Below are positions 24,503 to 33,205 of a stretch of 64,000 nt of DNA, in pieces. This DNA comes from Oscillospiraceae bacterium (GTDB lineage: Bacteria > Bacillota > Clostridia > Oscillospirales > Acutalibacteraceae). Numbering within the stretch: position 1 is the first letter of the stretch; each line of letters starts with the position of its first letter. The stretch is from assembly GCA_902802375.1 (NCBI GenBank), contig CADCLS010000004.1, positions 1-64,000 on the forward strand. The letters are read 5' to 3'. The translations under genes and the position numbers were made by a program. The notes under the pieces were generated by a model. That model was not told the origin of the DNA and ran no database searches. It saw only the letters and a list, made by a program, of their open reading frames with translations.

Positions 24503-26700
24503 TTAACCACTCTTTCCACACTGTAAACGCCATTAACCTTTTCTATCTGCATAATAATACTGTTTAAGTGTTCAACGCTTTCGGTATTTATCGTAAGGGA
24601 TATTACGCAGTTACCTGAGCCTGTTTTGTGAGCGTTCATCGCGTGAACGGCAAGACGCATATTGTAAGCGACCCCCATAATATCGGTGAGCAGACCGTCA
24701 CGGTCTACCGAGTATATACGGATAGAAGAAACAAAATGCTCCTTCTTTGCTTTATCCCAATGCGCCGCAATCCAGCGGTCAGGCTCAGCGCTTTTAGATA
24801 TGTCACGCGGAACATTATTACAATCCCTTTTATGAATTGAAACGCCGTGACCGCGAGTGATAAAGCCTATTATTTCATCACCCGGAAGCGGAGAACAGCA
24901 ACGGGAAAGGCGAATAAGGCAGTTATCTATACCGTCTACTACAACACCCTCGCTTGAAGCGGAAGTGTGCGGTACTGTTTCTGGTATCGTGGGAGACGCT
25001 GTACTTTGCCTTTTGTTATAATCCTCCCGTATTCTCGGTATAATCTTTGATAAGAGTATACCGCCATATCCGATAGCTGAGAAAAACTCATCGGTTTCCG
25101 AATAGTGCATACGCCGAGCAAGGTCCGCGGTCATTTGTTCAAACTCTTTATCGGTAAAATCAATGCCGCTTCTGCGAAGCTCTTTTTCAAGCTCCGTTCT
25201 GCCGGTTTCGATGTTTTCCTCGCGTTTTTCCTTTTTGAACCACGAACGGATTTTTGTCTTGGCAGAGTTTGTGACTGCAATATTCATCCAGTCTCTGCTT
25301 GGCCCGTGACCGGCTTGATTTGTGGTCAGTATTTCTATCACTTCGCCGGTCTTAATTTCGTGATTTATGGGAACTATCTTGCCGTCAACCTTAGCGCCAA
25401 CCATTTTCACGCCGACCGCCGAATGTATAGCAAAAGCAAAATCAACAATAGTGGAGCCTACCGGTAGGTTTATAACATCGCCCTTAGGCGTTACCGCGAA
25501 AACATCCTCTTGAGACAAATCAACCTTAATACTGCGCACAAGCTCGGAGGTGTCACCTGAAACCTCGCCTGCTTCAAGCACCTGCCGTATCCACGCAAGC
25601 CGCTGTTCGAGCGATTTGTCGTTTTCATTTATTCCCTCTTTATATTTCCAGTGAGCAGCGATACCGTATTCAGCGGTATGATGCATTTCGGCAGTCCTTA
25701 TCTGTATTTCGAAAGGCACTCCCTCACGGCTTATAACCGTAGTATGAAGGGACTGATACATATTAGGTTTAGGGGTGGAAATATAGTCCTTAAACCTATT
25801 CGGTATCGGTCTGAACATATCGTGCATAATGCCGAGTATATTATAACAATCGGTCACTGTATCGGTTATTATTCTTATTGCATAAATATCGTATATTTCA
25901 TCAAAGCTTCTGCCTTGAAGATACATTTTGCGATAAATACCGTATATTGATTTTACCCTGCCCTGAAACTGCAGAGCAACTTCCGGCATCTCCTCTTTAA
26001 GCCTCTGCTCAATACGGCTTTTAATACCGTTAAGTATACTTTCCCTTTGAGGCTTTCGGACGATTAACGACTCCTCAATCTCGGCGTACGCCACCGGGTC
26101 GAGGTGCTTAATGGCTAAATCCTCAAGCTCTTCTTTCAGAGAACGAATACCGAGCCTATGCGCTATCGGCGCATAGATTTCAAGTGTTTCAAGAGATTTT
26201 TCCCGTTGCTTGGTTTCAGGTATTGCGTCAAGCGTACGCATATTATGAAGTCTATCGGCAAGCTTTATTATAATAACTCTTATATCCTTGCCCATAGCAA
26301 TAAGCATTTTTCTAAGACTCTCCGCCTGCTCCTGCTCTTTTGAGTTTATGGATATTTTACCTATTTTTGTAACGCCGTCAACAAGCAAAGCAACTTCGTC
26401 CCCGAAAAGCTCTTTTATATCCTCAACCGTCGCTTTAGTATCCTCTACCACATCGTGCAAAAGGCACGCCGCGACAGACTTACTGTCAAGCCCCATTGAA
26501 ATTATTATTTTTGCGACGGACAGCGGATGAATATAATACTCCTCATTTGTCCACCGCTTTTGACCGGCGTGCATAGTAACGCAGTATTCAAACGCGCGTT
26601 TTATAAGCTTATCGTCATATTTGCCGCCCTGTGCTTTTAAGCACTCAACCAAGCCGTTATAATCGTTTAAGTATTTATCCGTCAACACCGTCACCGCCAT
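24499..26700 (-). CDS. relA: Bifunctional (p)ppGpp synthetase/hydrolase
   Basis: 733 residues with the full Rel order: HD hydrolase domain at about 40-200 (HDVVEDT near 82), synthetase domain at about 240-350 (GRVKSIYGIYRKM, then TTVISREGVPFEIQIRT), TGS at about 400-460 (DVFAVTPKGDVINLP) and ACT at about 660-733. It makes and degrades the stringent-response alarmone on starved ribosomes. Both HD and synthetase motifs look intact. The start overlaps recJ by 26 nt. Confidence 0.96.
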   Translation of the reverse strand: MAVTVLTDKYLNDYNGLVECLKAQGGKYDDKLIKRAFEYCVTMHAGQKRWTNEEYYIHPLSVAKIIISMGLDSKSVAACLLHDVVEDTKATVEDIKELFGDEVALLVDGVTKIGKISINSKEQEQAESLRKMLIAMGKDIRVIIIKLADRLHNMRTLDAIPETKQREKSLETLEIYAPIAHRLGIRSLKEELEDLAIKHLDPVAYAEIEESLIVRKPQRESILNGIKSRIEQRLKEEMPEVALQFQGRVKSIYGIYRKMYLQGRSFDEIYDIYAIRIITDTVTDCYNILGIMHDMFRPIPNRFKDYISTPKPNMYQSLHTTVISREGVPFEIQIRTAEMHHTAEYGIAAHWKYKEGINENDKSLEQRLAWIRQVLEAGEVSGDTSELVRSIKVDLSQEDVFAVTPKGDVINLPVGSTIVDFAFAIHSAVGVKMVGAKVDGKIVPINHEIKTGEVIEILTTNQAGHGPSRDWMNIAVTNSAKTKIRSWFKKEKREENIETGRTELEKELRRSGIDFTDKEFEQMTADLARRMHYSETDEFFSAIGYGGILLSKIIPRIREDYNKRQSTASPTIPETVPHTSASSEGVVVDGIDNCLIRLSRCCSPLPGDEIIGFITRGHGVSIHKRDCNNVPRDISKSAEPDRWIAAHWDKAKKEHFVSSIRIYSVDRDGLLTDIMGVAYNMRLAVHAMNAHKTGSGNCVISLTINTESVEHLNSIIMQIEKVNGVYSVERVVK

Positions 26701-28693
26701 TCAGCCGCTTGAAAAGCGTAGAATTGGAAAGCTCAGTTTTCTTATGCCCCACCGCAGCAGAGTATTTGCCTGCAGACAAAACAATAAGACCGAGCTCCCG
26801 TAATACTTCAAGAGATACACGCGTTTTTGCGTAACCTACCGAATCCATAAAAATATATTCAAGTCTTTTTTCAGAAATCGGACCGGCGGCAATACTTCTG
26901 TAAATCACAGCTATATCCTCGCGATTGGGACATAAAACACTTCTGTCAGTATCATAACCCGAAATAAAATCATCAAACGCTGCAATTTCCGAAAACAGCT
27001 TATTACCGTATTCACCTGAAAGCCTTATAGCCTTTATCTGCACCGAAAGCATACAGTTATCCCTATAAAAATTAACATCAAGGCAAACCGCCAAATCGCA
27101 CACATCGCCCACTTCAAAACAGAACTGTTCTTTAGTAACCGAAAACAACAGTGCTTGAAAAACAGTTTCATCTCTTTTGAACATAAGTTTCAAATGCTTA
27201 CCGCCGGAAAGCTCGGTAATACCGCCGAGTGTCACCCCGAAAAGTCCGAAAACGGGCGTGGGATTTCCAAATCCGAACGGTTCAAGCTGTTTTACCGAAT
27301 ATGCCATATCAATGCTCATAAGCGCCGGATTTATCTTAAAGTCAATTTTAAGCACCGGCGGTTTGAATTCTATTCCTTTCGCATACTCGTTTATTCTTTC
27401 TCTGAATTCATCTATTCGCTCACTCTTAAGGCTTACTCCTGCCGCAAGTGCGTGCCCACCGTATTTTTCGAGTATTTCTCTGCAGGAATTGATAGCGCCA
27501 AAAAGTTCAAAGCCCTCATAACTTCTGCCCGAACCGTGTGCCATTTCACCGTCCGACGATAAAACAATAGCCGGCTTTGAATACTTTTCGCAAATTCTTG
27601 AAGCAACTATACCGACAACGCCCATATGCCAGCCGTCACCTGATACCACAATAACGCGGTTATGCGCATAACCGAACTTTTCTATTTTAGAGATTGCCTC
27701 ATCCGAAATCTCTTTTTCCGTCTTTTGCCTTAACGCATTATCATCTTCAAGCTCGCCGGCAATTTTGAGCGCTGACATCATATCGTCACTCAGCAGTAAG
27801 TTAAGCGCCCTTACGGCACTACCCATTCTACCTGCGGTATTTATGCGCGGTACAATACCAAAGGCTATTTTTGATGCGGTAAGAGAGTTTCGGTCAATCC
27901 CGGCGCTGTTCATAATGGCGGAAAGTCCTATTCTCGGACGCGTCTTAATAAGCCTTAGTCCGTATTTGACTATTGAACGGTTCTCGTTTATAAGGGGCAT
28001 AACATCGCCAACGGTGGCAACCGCCAATAAATCTCCGTAACGGCTTAGCATTTGCTCAGGTTCTTTATCCTCCATAACACAGATGAGCTTAAAAGCCACT
28101 TGTGCACCGCAAATCTCTTTGAAGGAAGACCGACAGCCCTTTCTGTGAGGGTCAACCACCGCCACTGCGTCGGGCAGTTTTTCAGGCGGTAAATGGTGGT
28201 CGGTCACAACAACATCAATGCCGAGCGACTTTGCATACTCTATCTCTGCGGCACAAGATATGCCGTTATCCACCGTGACAATTACCTCTACGCCCTCGTT
28301 TTTAAGCTTTAATACTGCGTTTTTACTCATACCGTATCCCTCATCTATACGGTCGGGTATATAGCAAACGGCGTTCGCATCTCTGCCTTTCAGGTAATCA
28401 AGCATTATAGCGGCGGCAGTTACTCCGTCACAGTCATAATCACCGAAAACGGCAATTTTCTTATTTTCGGATATGGCAGTATTTAGAAATTCTGCCGCGA
28501 CAGAAATATCCGCAAGCTCACGCGGCTCGCAAAGAACAGGTTCATCAGACATCATAAGTTCAAATTCGCCCGGGTCGTTTATCCCGCGGCTTACCGCTAT
28601 GAGCGCCGCAAAAGAATCGCCGTCACATTCCTCGGCAAGCATTTTTGCATCCGCCTTTTTAGCGGCCCCTACTTCCCATTTCTTAAAAGACAT
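26675..28693 (-). CDS. recJ: Single-stranded-DNA exonuclease RecJ
   Basis: 672 residues from the ATG at 28693, which follows AAAGGGGG; the longer ORF start is not supported. DHH-family motifs are intact: VFGDYDCDGVTAAA, VTVDNG, VTDHHLPP and DPH, followed by the DHHA1 region with GGHALAAG. It degrades 5' ends of single-stranded DNA in recombination and repair. The last 110 residues are a C-terminal extension seen in Gram-positive RecJ. First gene of the recJ-relA-dtd run. Confidence 0.95.
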   Translation of the reverse strand: MSFKKWEVGAAKKADAKMLAEECDGDSFAALIAVSRGINDPGEFELMMSDEPVLCEPRELADISVAAEFLNTAISENKKIAVFGDYDCDGVTAAAIMLDYLKGRDANAVCYIPDRIDEGYGMSKNAVLKLKNEGVEVIVTVDNGISCAAEIEYAKSLGIDVVVTDHHLPPEKLPDAVAVVDPHRKGCRSSFKEICGAQVAFKLICVMEDKEPEQMLSRYGDLLAVATVGDVMPLINENRSIVKYGLRLIKTRPRIGLSAIMNSAGIDRNSLTASKIAFGIVPRINTAGRMGSAVRALNLLLSDDMMSALKIAGELEDDNALRQKTEKEISDEAISKIEKFGYAHNRVIVVSGDGWHMGVVGIVASRICEKYSKPAIVLSSDGEMAHGSGRSYEGFELFGAINSCREILEKYGGHALAAGVSLKSERIDEFRERINEYAKGIEFKPPVLKIDFKINPALMSIDMAYSVKQLEPFGFGNPTPVFGLFGVTLGGITELSGGKHLKLMFKRDETVFQALLFSVTKEQFCFEVGDVCDLAVCLDVNFYRDNCMLSVQIKAIRLSGEYGNKLFSEIAAFDDFISGYDTDRSVLCPNREDIAVIYRSIAAGPISEKRLEYIFMDSVGYAKTRVSLEVLRELGLIVLSAGKYSAAVGHKKTELSNSTLFKRLNGGDGVDG

Positions 28694-28727
28694 CTGAATT
28701 CCCCCTTTACAAATAAAATACCATATT

Positions 28728-28756
28728 ATAATAACACTTTTTTGCGAATTTTTCAA
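28728..28756 (-). promoter_or_regulatory. Putative promoter of recJ
   Basis: TTGAAA (28751-28756), 17 bp, TATTAT (28728-28733) on the minus strand, 35 bp before the recJ start. Confidence 0.55.
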
Positions 28757-28785
28757 TATATTTATAAAGGTGCTTCTTAATAAAC

Positions 28786-28822
28786 GGCAGGGTCTATACC
28801 CTTATCGGGTATAGACCCTGCC
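28786..28822 (-). terminator. 16-bp stem hairpin next to the tRNA-Ser fragment
   Basis: GGCAGGGTCTATACCC and its exact complement flank a 5-nt loop. It lies 1 bp from the displaced tRNA-Ser 3' fragment, on the side where a tRNA-Ser terminator would be. It could be the original terminator of that tRNA gene. The T-run is weak (GTTTATT). Confidence 0.55.
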
Positions 28823-28823
28823 A

Positions 28824-28885
28824 TTTGGCGCAGAGTTAGGGATTAGAACCCTATGTCGGCTCGTCACCGACACAGCATTTCGAGT
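28824..28885 (-). repeat. Partial tRNA-Ser copy (putative attachment-site duplicate)
   Basis: These 62 bp match the 3' part of the tRNA-Ser gene (33204-33265) with two mismatches, both in the T-arm region. The match breaks exactly in the anticodon stem region (copy continues TTTTTT, tRNA continues GCTGC). The 5' half of the tRNA is missing, so it is not functional. Together with the intact gene it bounds a 4.4-kb segment of different character. Confidence 0.85.
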
Positions 28886-29120
28886 TTTTTATTACGTATG
28901 ACATTAACAGATTTTTGCCATCGTTTTTGAAATTGTCCGAATCATAAAGACGCCGATGAAATCAAGAAAAACTTCAAATTTGCCTCCCGCTTTCAAATCC
29001 ATATTTCCGTCAGCTCGAATTAATGCAAAAAACCGAAATTGAGGAGAAAATGAGAAGAAAAATGACGCTTGAAGAGAAAAACGGACCTCTGTTGTTGACT
29101 ATAACGCGGCTTTTTCTTAC
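28886..29120. other. Gene-free stretch at the left end of the tRNA-Ser segment
   Basis: No convincing gene. A 32-codon minus-strand ORF (28904-29002, MDLKAGGKFEVFL...) may be the remnant of a longer frame that stays open upstream to a stop near 29100, but I do not recognise it. No hairpin or promoter stands out. Confidence 0.4.
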
Positions 29121-30119
29121 TCAAAAATGAGATTGTTCTTCAATACTATTGATAGTTTCGCCAATATCGCCATTGATACAGATCGCACGTTTTTCTATCT
29201 GCTTCGGGCAATACGCTTCGCCGTAGTTTATGCAAGCGTAGGTCGCATCCGGATTATTCGCGGTCATCTGCCAGAAAGGATATTTGATGATGACCGGCGT
29301 GTTGGAGCCGACGCCGAGTTCGAGATACAGAACATGCAGATTTTCGTGCCTGCGAAGGAAATCGGAATACGCGGCGGCAGCTTTGTGCCAGCCCGCGTCC
29401 TCGACGAAAGTATCGTCGGATCGCAGGTTCATCGTCACCGCACTACCATCAGGCGATCTCGGGATCAGTTCCGTCGGAATACGCATTTTGATCGCCTTGT
29501 CATCAGGCACGGTGAAAATACCGTTTTCGTCTTTGACGAAGCCCTGCGCTTCCATGGCCTTCATCGTCCATTCCTCGTTGTCGTAGGTCTCGGGGACGGA
29601 GCCGTCGGCAATTTGAAAAAGCCCGTAATCGCCCTGTGTGTAGAAGAGGCGTTTCTTATCAAAACCGGCGCGCTGAAACTGATGGTCGACATTGGTGGTG
29701 ATGACGAAATAATCCTTGTCTTTCAGCAACTTCAGCAGTTCGGGATAGACAGGCTTCGGCGCATCGATATAGCGATTATAGTAGATGTGCCTCGCCCACC
29801 AAGCCCACAAGGTTTCTTCATCGGGGAAGGGATAAAAACCGCCGGAGTAGATGTCCTTTATCTGATACTTCCTGGCAAAGTCGAAGAAATACCGTTCAAA
29901 GCGTTCGCCAGAATAAGTCAGACCTGCTGCGGTAGAGAGACCGGCACCTGCGCCTACAACGACAGCATCCGCTGTTTCGAGTTCTTTTTTTAGCTTAGCA
30001 AGCTGCTCGTTGCGAGTTCCGATCCCATGGGAAACACGAAGGTCGTAGGAACGCACGGCAAGAAGCCCTTTTTGTATAGATTCCAAATAGCCGTTCGGCT
30101 CAGTATAATAATTTTTCAT
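29121..30119 (-). CDS. Class M sirtuin (SirTM), protein ADP-ribosyltransferase
   Basis: 332 residues from the ATG at 30119 (alternative at 30149); it overlaps the macrodomain gene by 20 nt. VVVGAGAGLSTAAGLTYSG holds the NAD Rossmann loop (about 54-72), TTNVD (about 141-145) the conserved Asn-Asp, and TQGDYG (about 161-166) has Gln where ordinary sirtuins have the catalytic His, as known for SirTM. Such enzymes transfer ADP-ribose from NAD to a protein, in characterised cases lipoylated GcvH-L. No GcvH-L or lipoate ligase is in this segment, so the target here is unknown. Last gene of the cassette. Confidence 0.88.
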   Translation of the reverse strand: MKNYYTEPNGYLESIQKGLLAVRSYDLRVSHGIGTRNEQLAKLKKELETADAVVVGAGAGLSTAAGLTYSGERFERYFFDFARKYQIKDIYSGGFYPFPDEETLWAWWARHIYYNRYIDAPKPVYPELLKLLKDKDYFVITTNVDHQFQRAGFDKKRLFYTQGDYGLFQIADGSVPETYDNEEWTMKAMEAQGFVKDENGIFTVPDDKAIKMRIPTELIPRSPDGSAVTMNLRSDDTFVEDAGWHKAAAAYSDFLRRHENLHVLYLELGVGSNTPVIIKYPFWQMTANNPDATYACINYGEAYCPKQIEKRAICINGDIGETINSIEEQSHF

Positions 30120-30906
30120 AGTACGCTTTGTCCTCGTCTTTGAACACATTGAAAATCACCCGGTCGACCTGTCCTGTGTGTTCATCCAGCCATTTGCTTA
30201 CGGTTTCGACTGCAATTTCCGCTGCCCGCCGATTCGGAAAGCGGAACACACCTGTTGAGATGCAGCAGAACGCGACGCTTTTCAGGTCGTTTTCCGCGCA
30301 CAAGTCAAGTGTGTTTGTATAGCAGTCCGAAAGATCCTTTTCAAGCGCGGGTGTCAACCTCCCCACAACAATCGGGCCGACAATATGAACGATCTTCTTC
30401 GCCGGGAGATTGTAGGCGTCGGTCAGCATAGGCACAGCGGTAGGTTGCTCGTAGTCCGCGCCGTATTTGTCCCGAAGCTCTTTCATCTGCCGGGCGCATT
30501 CCGCACGAAGCTGAACGCCGGCAAAGGTATGAATGCAGTTGTCAATGCAGGTGTGGCACGGAGAGAAGCAGCCGAGCATCTGCGAGTTGGCTGCGTTCAC
30601 GATGGCGTCAACGGCAAGCCGGGTGATGTCGCCTTGCCAGATTGACATGCCATTCCGAACAACGGGAATCTCCGAAAGCGTGATAATCCCGTTTTCGCGA
30701 ATACGCTCCCGCAGGTATTCATCCTGTACGGCCAGTACCGAATCATCCAACTTCTTCGGCATACGAATGTTTATCAGGGAACGCAGGATTCTTCGTTTGC
30801 CCTCGTTATCTTCCGGCATCTGTAAATCTTTATATTGAACGGAATCCGCCTTGAACGCTTCTACCAGCGTGTCAAGCCGCTGCTCTTGTGTTGATTTCTC
30901 ATTCAT
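30100..30906 (-). CDS. Zinc-type macrodomain protein-ADP-ribose hydrolase
   Basis: 268 residues. AIVNAANSQML (101-111) is the ADP-ribose-binding loop of macrodomains. It is followed by CFSPCHTCIDNCIH (113-126), the Cys/His cluster of the zinc-containing subclass found with SirTM. ISTGVFRFP (about 220) is the second ligand loop. It probably removes the ADP-ribose that the neighbouring sirtuin adds. The N-terminal 70 residues are the helical extension usual in this group. It lies 4 nt after the split-barrel/ferredoxin gene and is coupled to the sirtuin gene. Confidence 0.9.
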   Translation of the reverse strand: MNEKSTQEQRLDTLVEAFKADSVQYKDLQMPEDNEGKRRILRSLINIRMPKKLDDSVLAVQDEYLRERIRENGIITLSEIPVVRNGMSIWQGDITRLAVDAIVNAANSQMLGCFSPCHTCIDNCIHTFAGVQLRAECARQMKELRDKYGADYEQPTAVPMLTDAYNLPAKKIVHIVGPIVVGRLTPALEKDLSDCYTNTLDLCAENDLKSVAFCCISTGVFRFPNRRAAEIAVETVSKWLDEHTGQVDRVIFNVFKDEDKAYYEKLLY

Positions 30907-30910
30907 GTTA

Positions 30911-31531
30911 TTACCTTCTTTCCACCGCGCCTACGGGACAAGCCTCCATGCAGTTTCCGCAGTGCAGGCAATGCTCCTGTTCGATCACATAGGGGATGCT
31001 TTCAGCATTGATACAGTTCTGAGGGCAGACCGCCGCACAACTTTCGCAGCCGATACAGGCGTCCGTAATGAAGTATCCTTCCGGTTTCTGTTCTGCTCCC
31101 CCGAAGGTGAAGGAGGCGCGTTCGATCGGTTTCTTCGACAAATCGAACCATTCGCCGTTTCCTTCGTATAACTTGAAAACGGTCAGCGCGCGGCGCGATT
31201 CTTCGGTCGGGTAGATGTCACGCATATACGGATTCTTTTCAAACAGGCGCCAAAGATTGCTTTCTCCGATCTCCTTCACCTTGCCGCGCACTGAAATGGC
31301 GACGCTCGTCATCGTATCCGCGCCCTTTACCGCCGTCAGCGACATATATCCCCGCTTAGTCAGCCGGTCGTAAAAGCTCTTGCCCTTCGCGGTGAGAAAG
31401 TACAGTCCTTTTTCGTCAAAGTCCATCATATCAATGGTGACGGTGACGGGCAGACCCTCGCCGTCCACGGTCGCAACGACGGCGGTGTGTATTTCTTCTA
31501 CGAGATATTTCAAATATTGTTCCGCGTTCAT
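30911..31531 (-). CDS. Split-barrel flavin-binding protein fused to a 2x[4Fe-4S] ferredoxin
   Basis: 206 residues from the ATG at 31531, which follows GGAGG; the longer frame lacks a site. Residues 1-140 resemble the pyridoxamine-5'-phosphate oxidase/FMN split barrel (TAVVATVDGEGLPVTVTID, GLYFLTAKGKSFYDRL). The end has two cluster motifs, C159/C162/C165/C169 and C188/C191/C194/C198. It probably passes electrons between a flavin and an unknown partner. Class M sirtuin operons are known to carry flavin oxidoreductases of another family, so a redox partner in the same cassette makes sense. Substrate unknown. Confidence 0.85.
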   Translation of the reverse strand: MNAEQYLKYLVEEIHTAVVATVDGEGLPVTVTIDMMDFDEKGLYFLTAKGKSFYDRLTKRGYMSLTAVKGADTMTSVAISVRGKVKEIGESNLWRLFEKNPYMRDIYPTEESRRALTVFKLYEGNGEWFDLSKKPIERASFTFGGAEQKPEGYFITDACIGCESCAAVCPQNCINAESIPYVIEQEHCLHCGNCMEACPVGAVERR

Positions 31532-31581
31532 AGTTCCTCCGTAAAAATCCCCGGAAAACGTTTTCGTTCCCGGGGGGGTTA

Positions 31582-32025
31582 TCATTTGCTTTCCTTTGCC
31601 AGAAGCTCCGCCATGCCGCTTTGCAGATCGAGAAGCGTATAACGCTTCAGTTCATTTTCCATAGCGTTCTGTATATCCTTCAGCTTGCCGTCCAGCAGCG
31701 CGTGGATGTTCCGCCCCACCGGGCATTTCGGATTCGGGCTTTCGTGAAAATGGAACAGGTCGCCGTTCTCTACCGGATCGATCGCCTCGTACACGTCGTA
31801 AAAAGTGATATCACGCAAGTCCCTCGTCACTTCGATGCCACCCGTGCCTCTCTGCACGGTGATAAGCCCCGCGTTTTTGAGCTGCGTCAAAATCTTGCGG
31901 ATGATAACGGGGTTGGTATTGATGCTTTCGGCAAGAAAATCGCTCGTCACCTTGCGTTCACTGCCGAAAACGTCAACGCAGGAGAAGATATGCAGAGCGA
32001 TCGTGAATCTTGAAGATATTTGCAT
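31582..32025 (-). CDS. Rrf2-family transcriptional regulator
   Basis: 147 residues from the ATG at 32025 (AGAGGTG upstream; a GTG 9 nt earlier is possible). MQISSRFTIALHIF and the winged helix LAESINTNPVIIRKILTQLKNAGLI are typical of Rrf2. The usual three cluster cysteines (as in IscR/NsrR) are not present: I see one in NPKCPVG and one near the N-terminus. So an Fe-S switch like IscR's is unlikely and a different signal is implied. It probably controls its own cassette. Confidence 0.9.
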   Translation of the reverse strand: MQISSRFTIALHIFSCVDVFGSERKVTSDFLAESINTNPVIIRKILTQLKNAGLITVQRGTGGIEVTRDLRDITFYDVYEAIDPVENGDLFHFHESPNPKCPVGRNIHALLDGKLKDIQNAMENELKRYTLLDLQSGMAELLAKESK

Positions 32026-32082
32026 CCTGTTCACCTCTACCCGTTATCATACCACAAAGAAGTCGTAATTTCAACGGTTACA

Positions 32083-32853
32083 TTAAAACTTTCCGTTATT
32101 ATTCTGCCACGTAGCTTTGTCGGCAAGCGTCTCCATCACGTCCCAGTGCTCCGCGATAAAGCCGTTTTCCACACGGAAGAGATCGTAATAGGTGGTGGGC
32201 ACGCCGCCGAAAGAGCCTTCACTGCAGGCGAGAGCGTAGTCGCCGTCGGCAAGGACCATATGCGTTTTGTCATAGACCATCGAGATCCCCTGTTCCGCCA
32301 TAGCCGCAAGCGCCGCGCCGAGTCCGGAAAGGCCGTCGGCGATGGAGATATTGTGCTGGACGTACTTGTCGCCGTCGTAGTAGGATGTCAGTTTTTCGGG
32401 GTGTTCACCGCGAAGCACATCGCCAACGAATCCTGAGACAATGCGGCGGGTCTCTTCGCGATCGACGTCTTTCTTTTCAAGCGTACCGTCGATCTGGGTG
32501 TGACCGGAAGGATTGGGCTCGGCGACGTTCTGAAGATTGTCCCAGTGCTCGTCGATCTTGCCGTCGGTGTTAAAATGGAACACATCGAACGCTACCTGTT
32601 CGCCGGCTCCCGCGAAATTGTAGACGGTCTGAAGAAAGACGCATTCGCCGTCCTCGAAAGCGCGGATGTTGTTTACGGTGGTTTTTACAGGCGCCTGCTG
32701 GAGTCCGGCGACTGCCGCCACAAAAGCGTCGGCGCCGGTGCCGAAGGCGAGGTTGTGTTGCTTGTACTCGGGGGCGAGCAGAGACTTTGCAAGTTCCAGA
32801 TCACCGGATACGAACGTGCCGATCAGGGCTAATGCTTTTTCTTTGTTTGACAT
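32083..32853 (-). CDS. Double NTF2-like (SnoaL-type) protein
   Basis: 256 residues from the ATG at 32853 (GGAGG at 9 nt). Two NTF2-like domains are visible: residues about 1-125, with a GKIDEHWDN segment, and about 130-250, ending GFIAEHWDV. The duplicated EHWD element makes the repeat certain. SnoaL-like folds act as small-molecule binding pockets, isomerases or hydrolases; the substrate cannot be read from sequence. It is the first gene behind a consensus promoter, upstream of rrf2, in the same direction as the rest of the cassette. Confidence 0.85.
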   Translation of the reverse strand: MSNKEKALALIGTFVSGDLELAKSLLAPEYKQHNLAFGTGADAFVAAVAGLQQAPVKTTVNNIRAFEDGECVFLQTVYNFAGAGEQVAFDVFHFNTDGKIDEHWDNLQNVAEPNPSGHTQIDGTLEKKDVDREETRRIVSGFVGDVLRGEHPEKLTSYYDGDKYVQHNISIADGLSGLGAALAAMAEQGISMVYDKTHMVLADGDYALACSEGSFGGVPTTYYDLFRVENGFIAEHWDVMETLADKATWQNNNGKF

Positions 32854-32910
32854 GGTAGGATACCTCCAAAAAAATATTTGATGTAACCGTTGTGGTTTCA
32901 TCTTGGCATC

Positions 32911-32939
32911 ATTATAGCACACCCTTGATGTAATGTCAA
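32911..32939 (-). promoter_or_regulatory. Consensus promoter of the NTF2/Rrf2/sirtuin cassette
   Basis: TTGACA (32934-32939), 17 bp, TATAAT (32911-32916) on the minus strand. CAACGGTTACATC lies between the start site and the gene, and a related GTTACA element lies near 32942. A reversed copy, TGTAACCGTTG, lies just upstream of rrf2 (about 32072-32082), so these may be Rrf2 operators. The rest of 32854-33164 holds only a weak hairpin near 33124-33144. Confidence 0.75.
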
Positions 32940-33164
32940 TAGTTACAACAAAAAATTCTAAAAATTTTTTATCACATTTTTTCGGCACGAATGAAACGAT
33001 GAATTGCACATTAGTCAAGTAAAGATTGATGTGATAGAATACCAATGGTCAACAGCAGAGACGAAAATACATTTTCGCCAACTGGAGGTAATAATTGAAT
33101 CGCTGAAGTTGAAGTAAGAAAACAGCGAGAATCAAAAGACTCGCGTTTTAACATAGTAAGAAAA

Positions 33165-33199
33165 GAGCCTGCAAACGGCGAAAAACCGCTTACAGACTC
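33165..33199 (-). terminator. Terminator after tRNA-Ser
   Basis: GAGTCTGTAAGCGG pairs throughout with CCGTTTGCAGGCTC if G-T pairs are allowed, followed on the minus strand by TTTTCTT. It lies 7 nt beyond the tRNA CCA end. Confidence 0.75.
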
Positions 33200-33205
33200 A
33201 TCTTT

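Noticed and set aside
29127..29993. 288-residue plus-strand ORF opposite the sirtuin gene
   Set aside because: It is a long antisense shadow in high-GC DNA; the minus-strand frame has all sirtuin motifs.
32854..33045. 64-residue N-terminal extension of the NTF2-like protein
   Set aside because: It would cover a consensus promoter; the ATG at 32853 has GGAGG.
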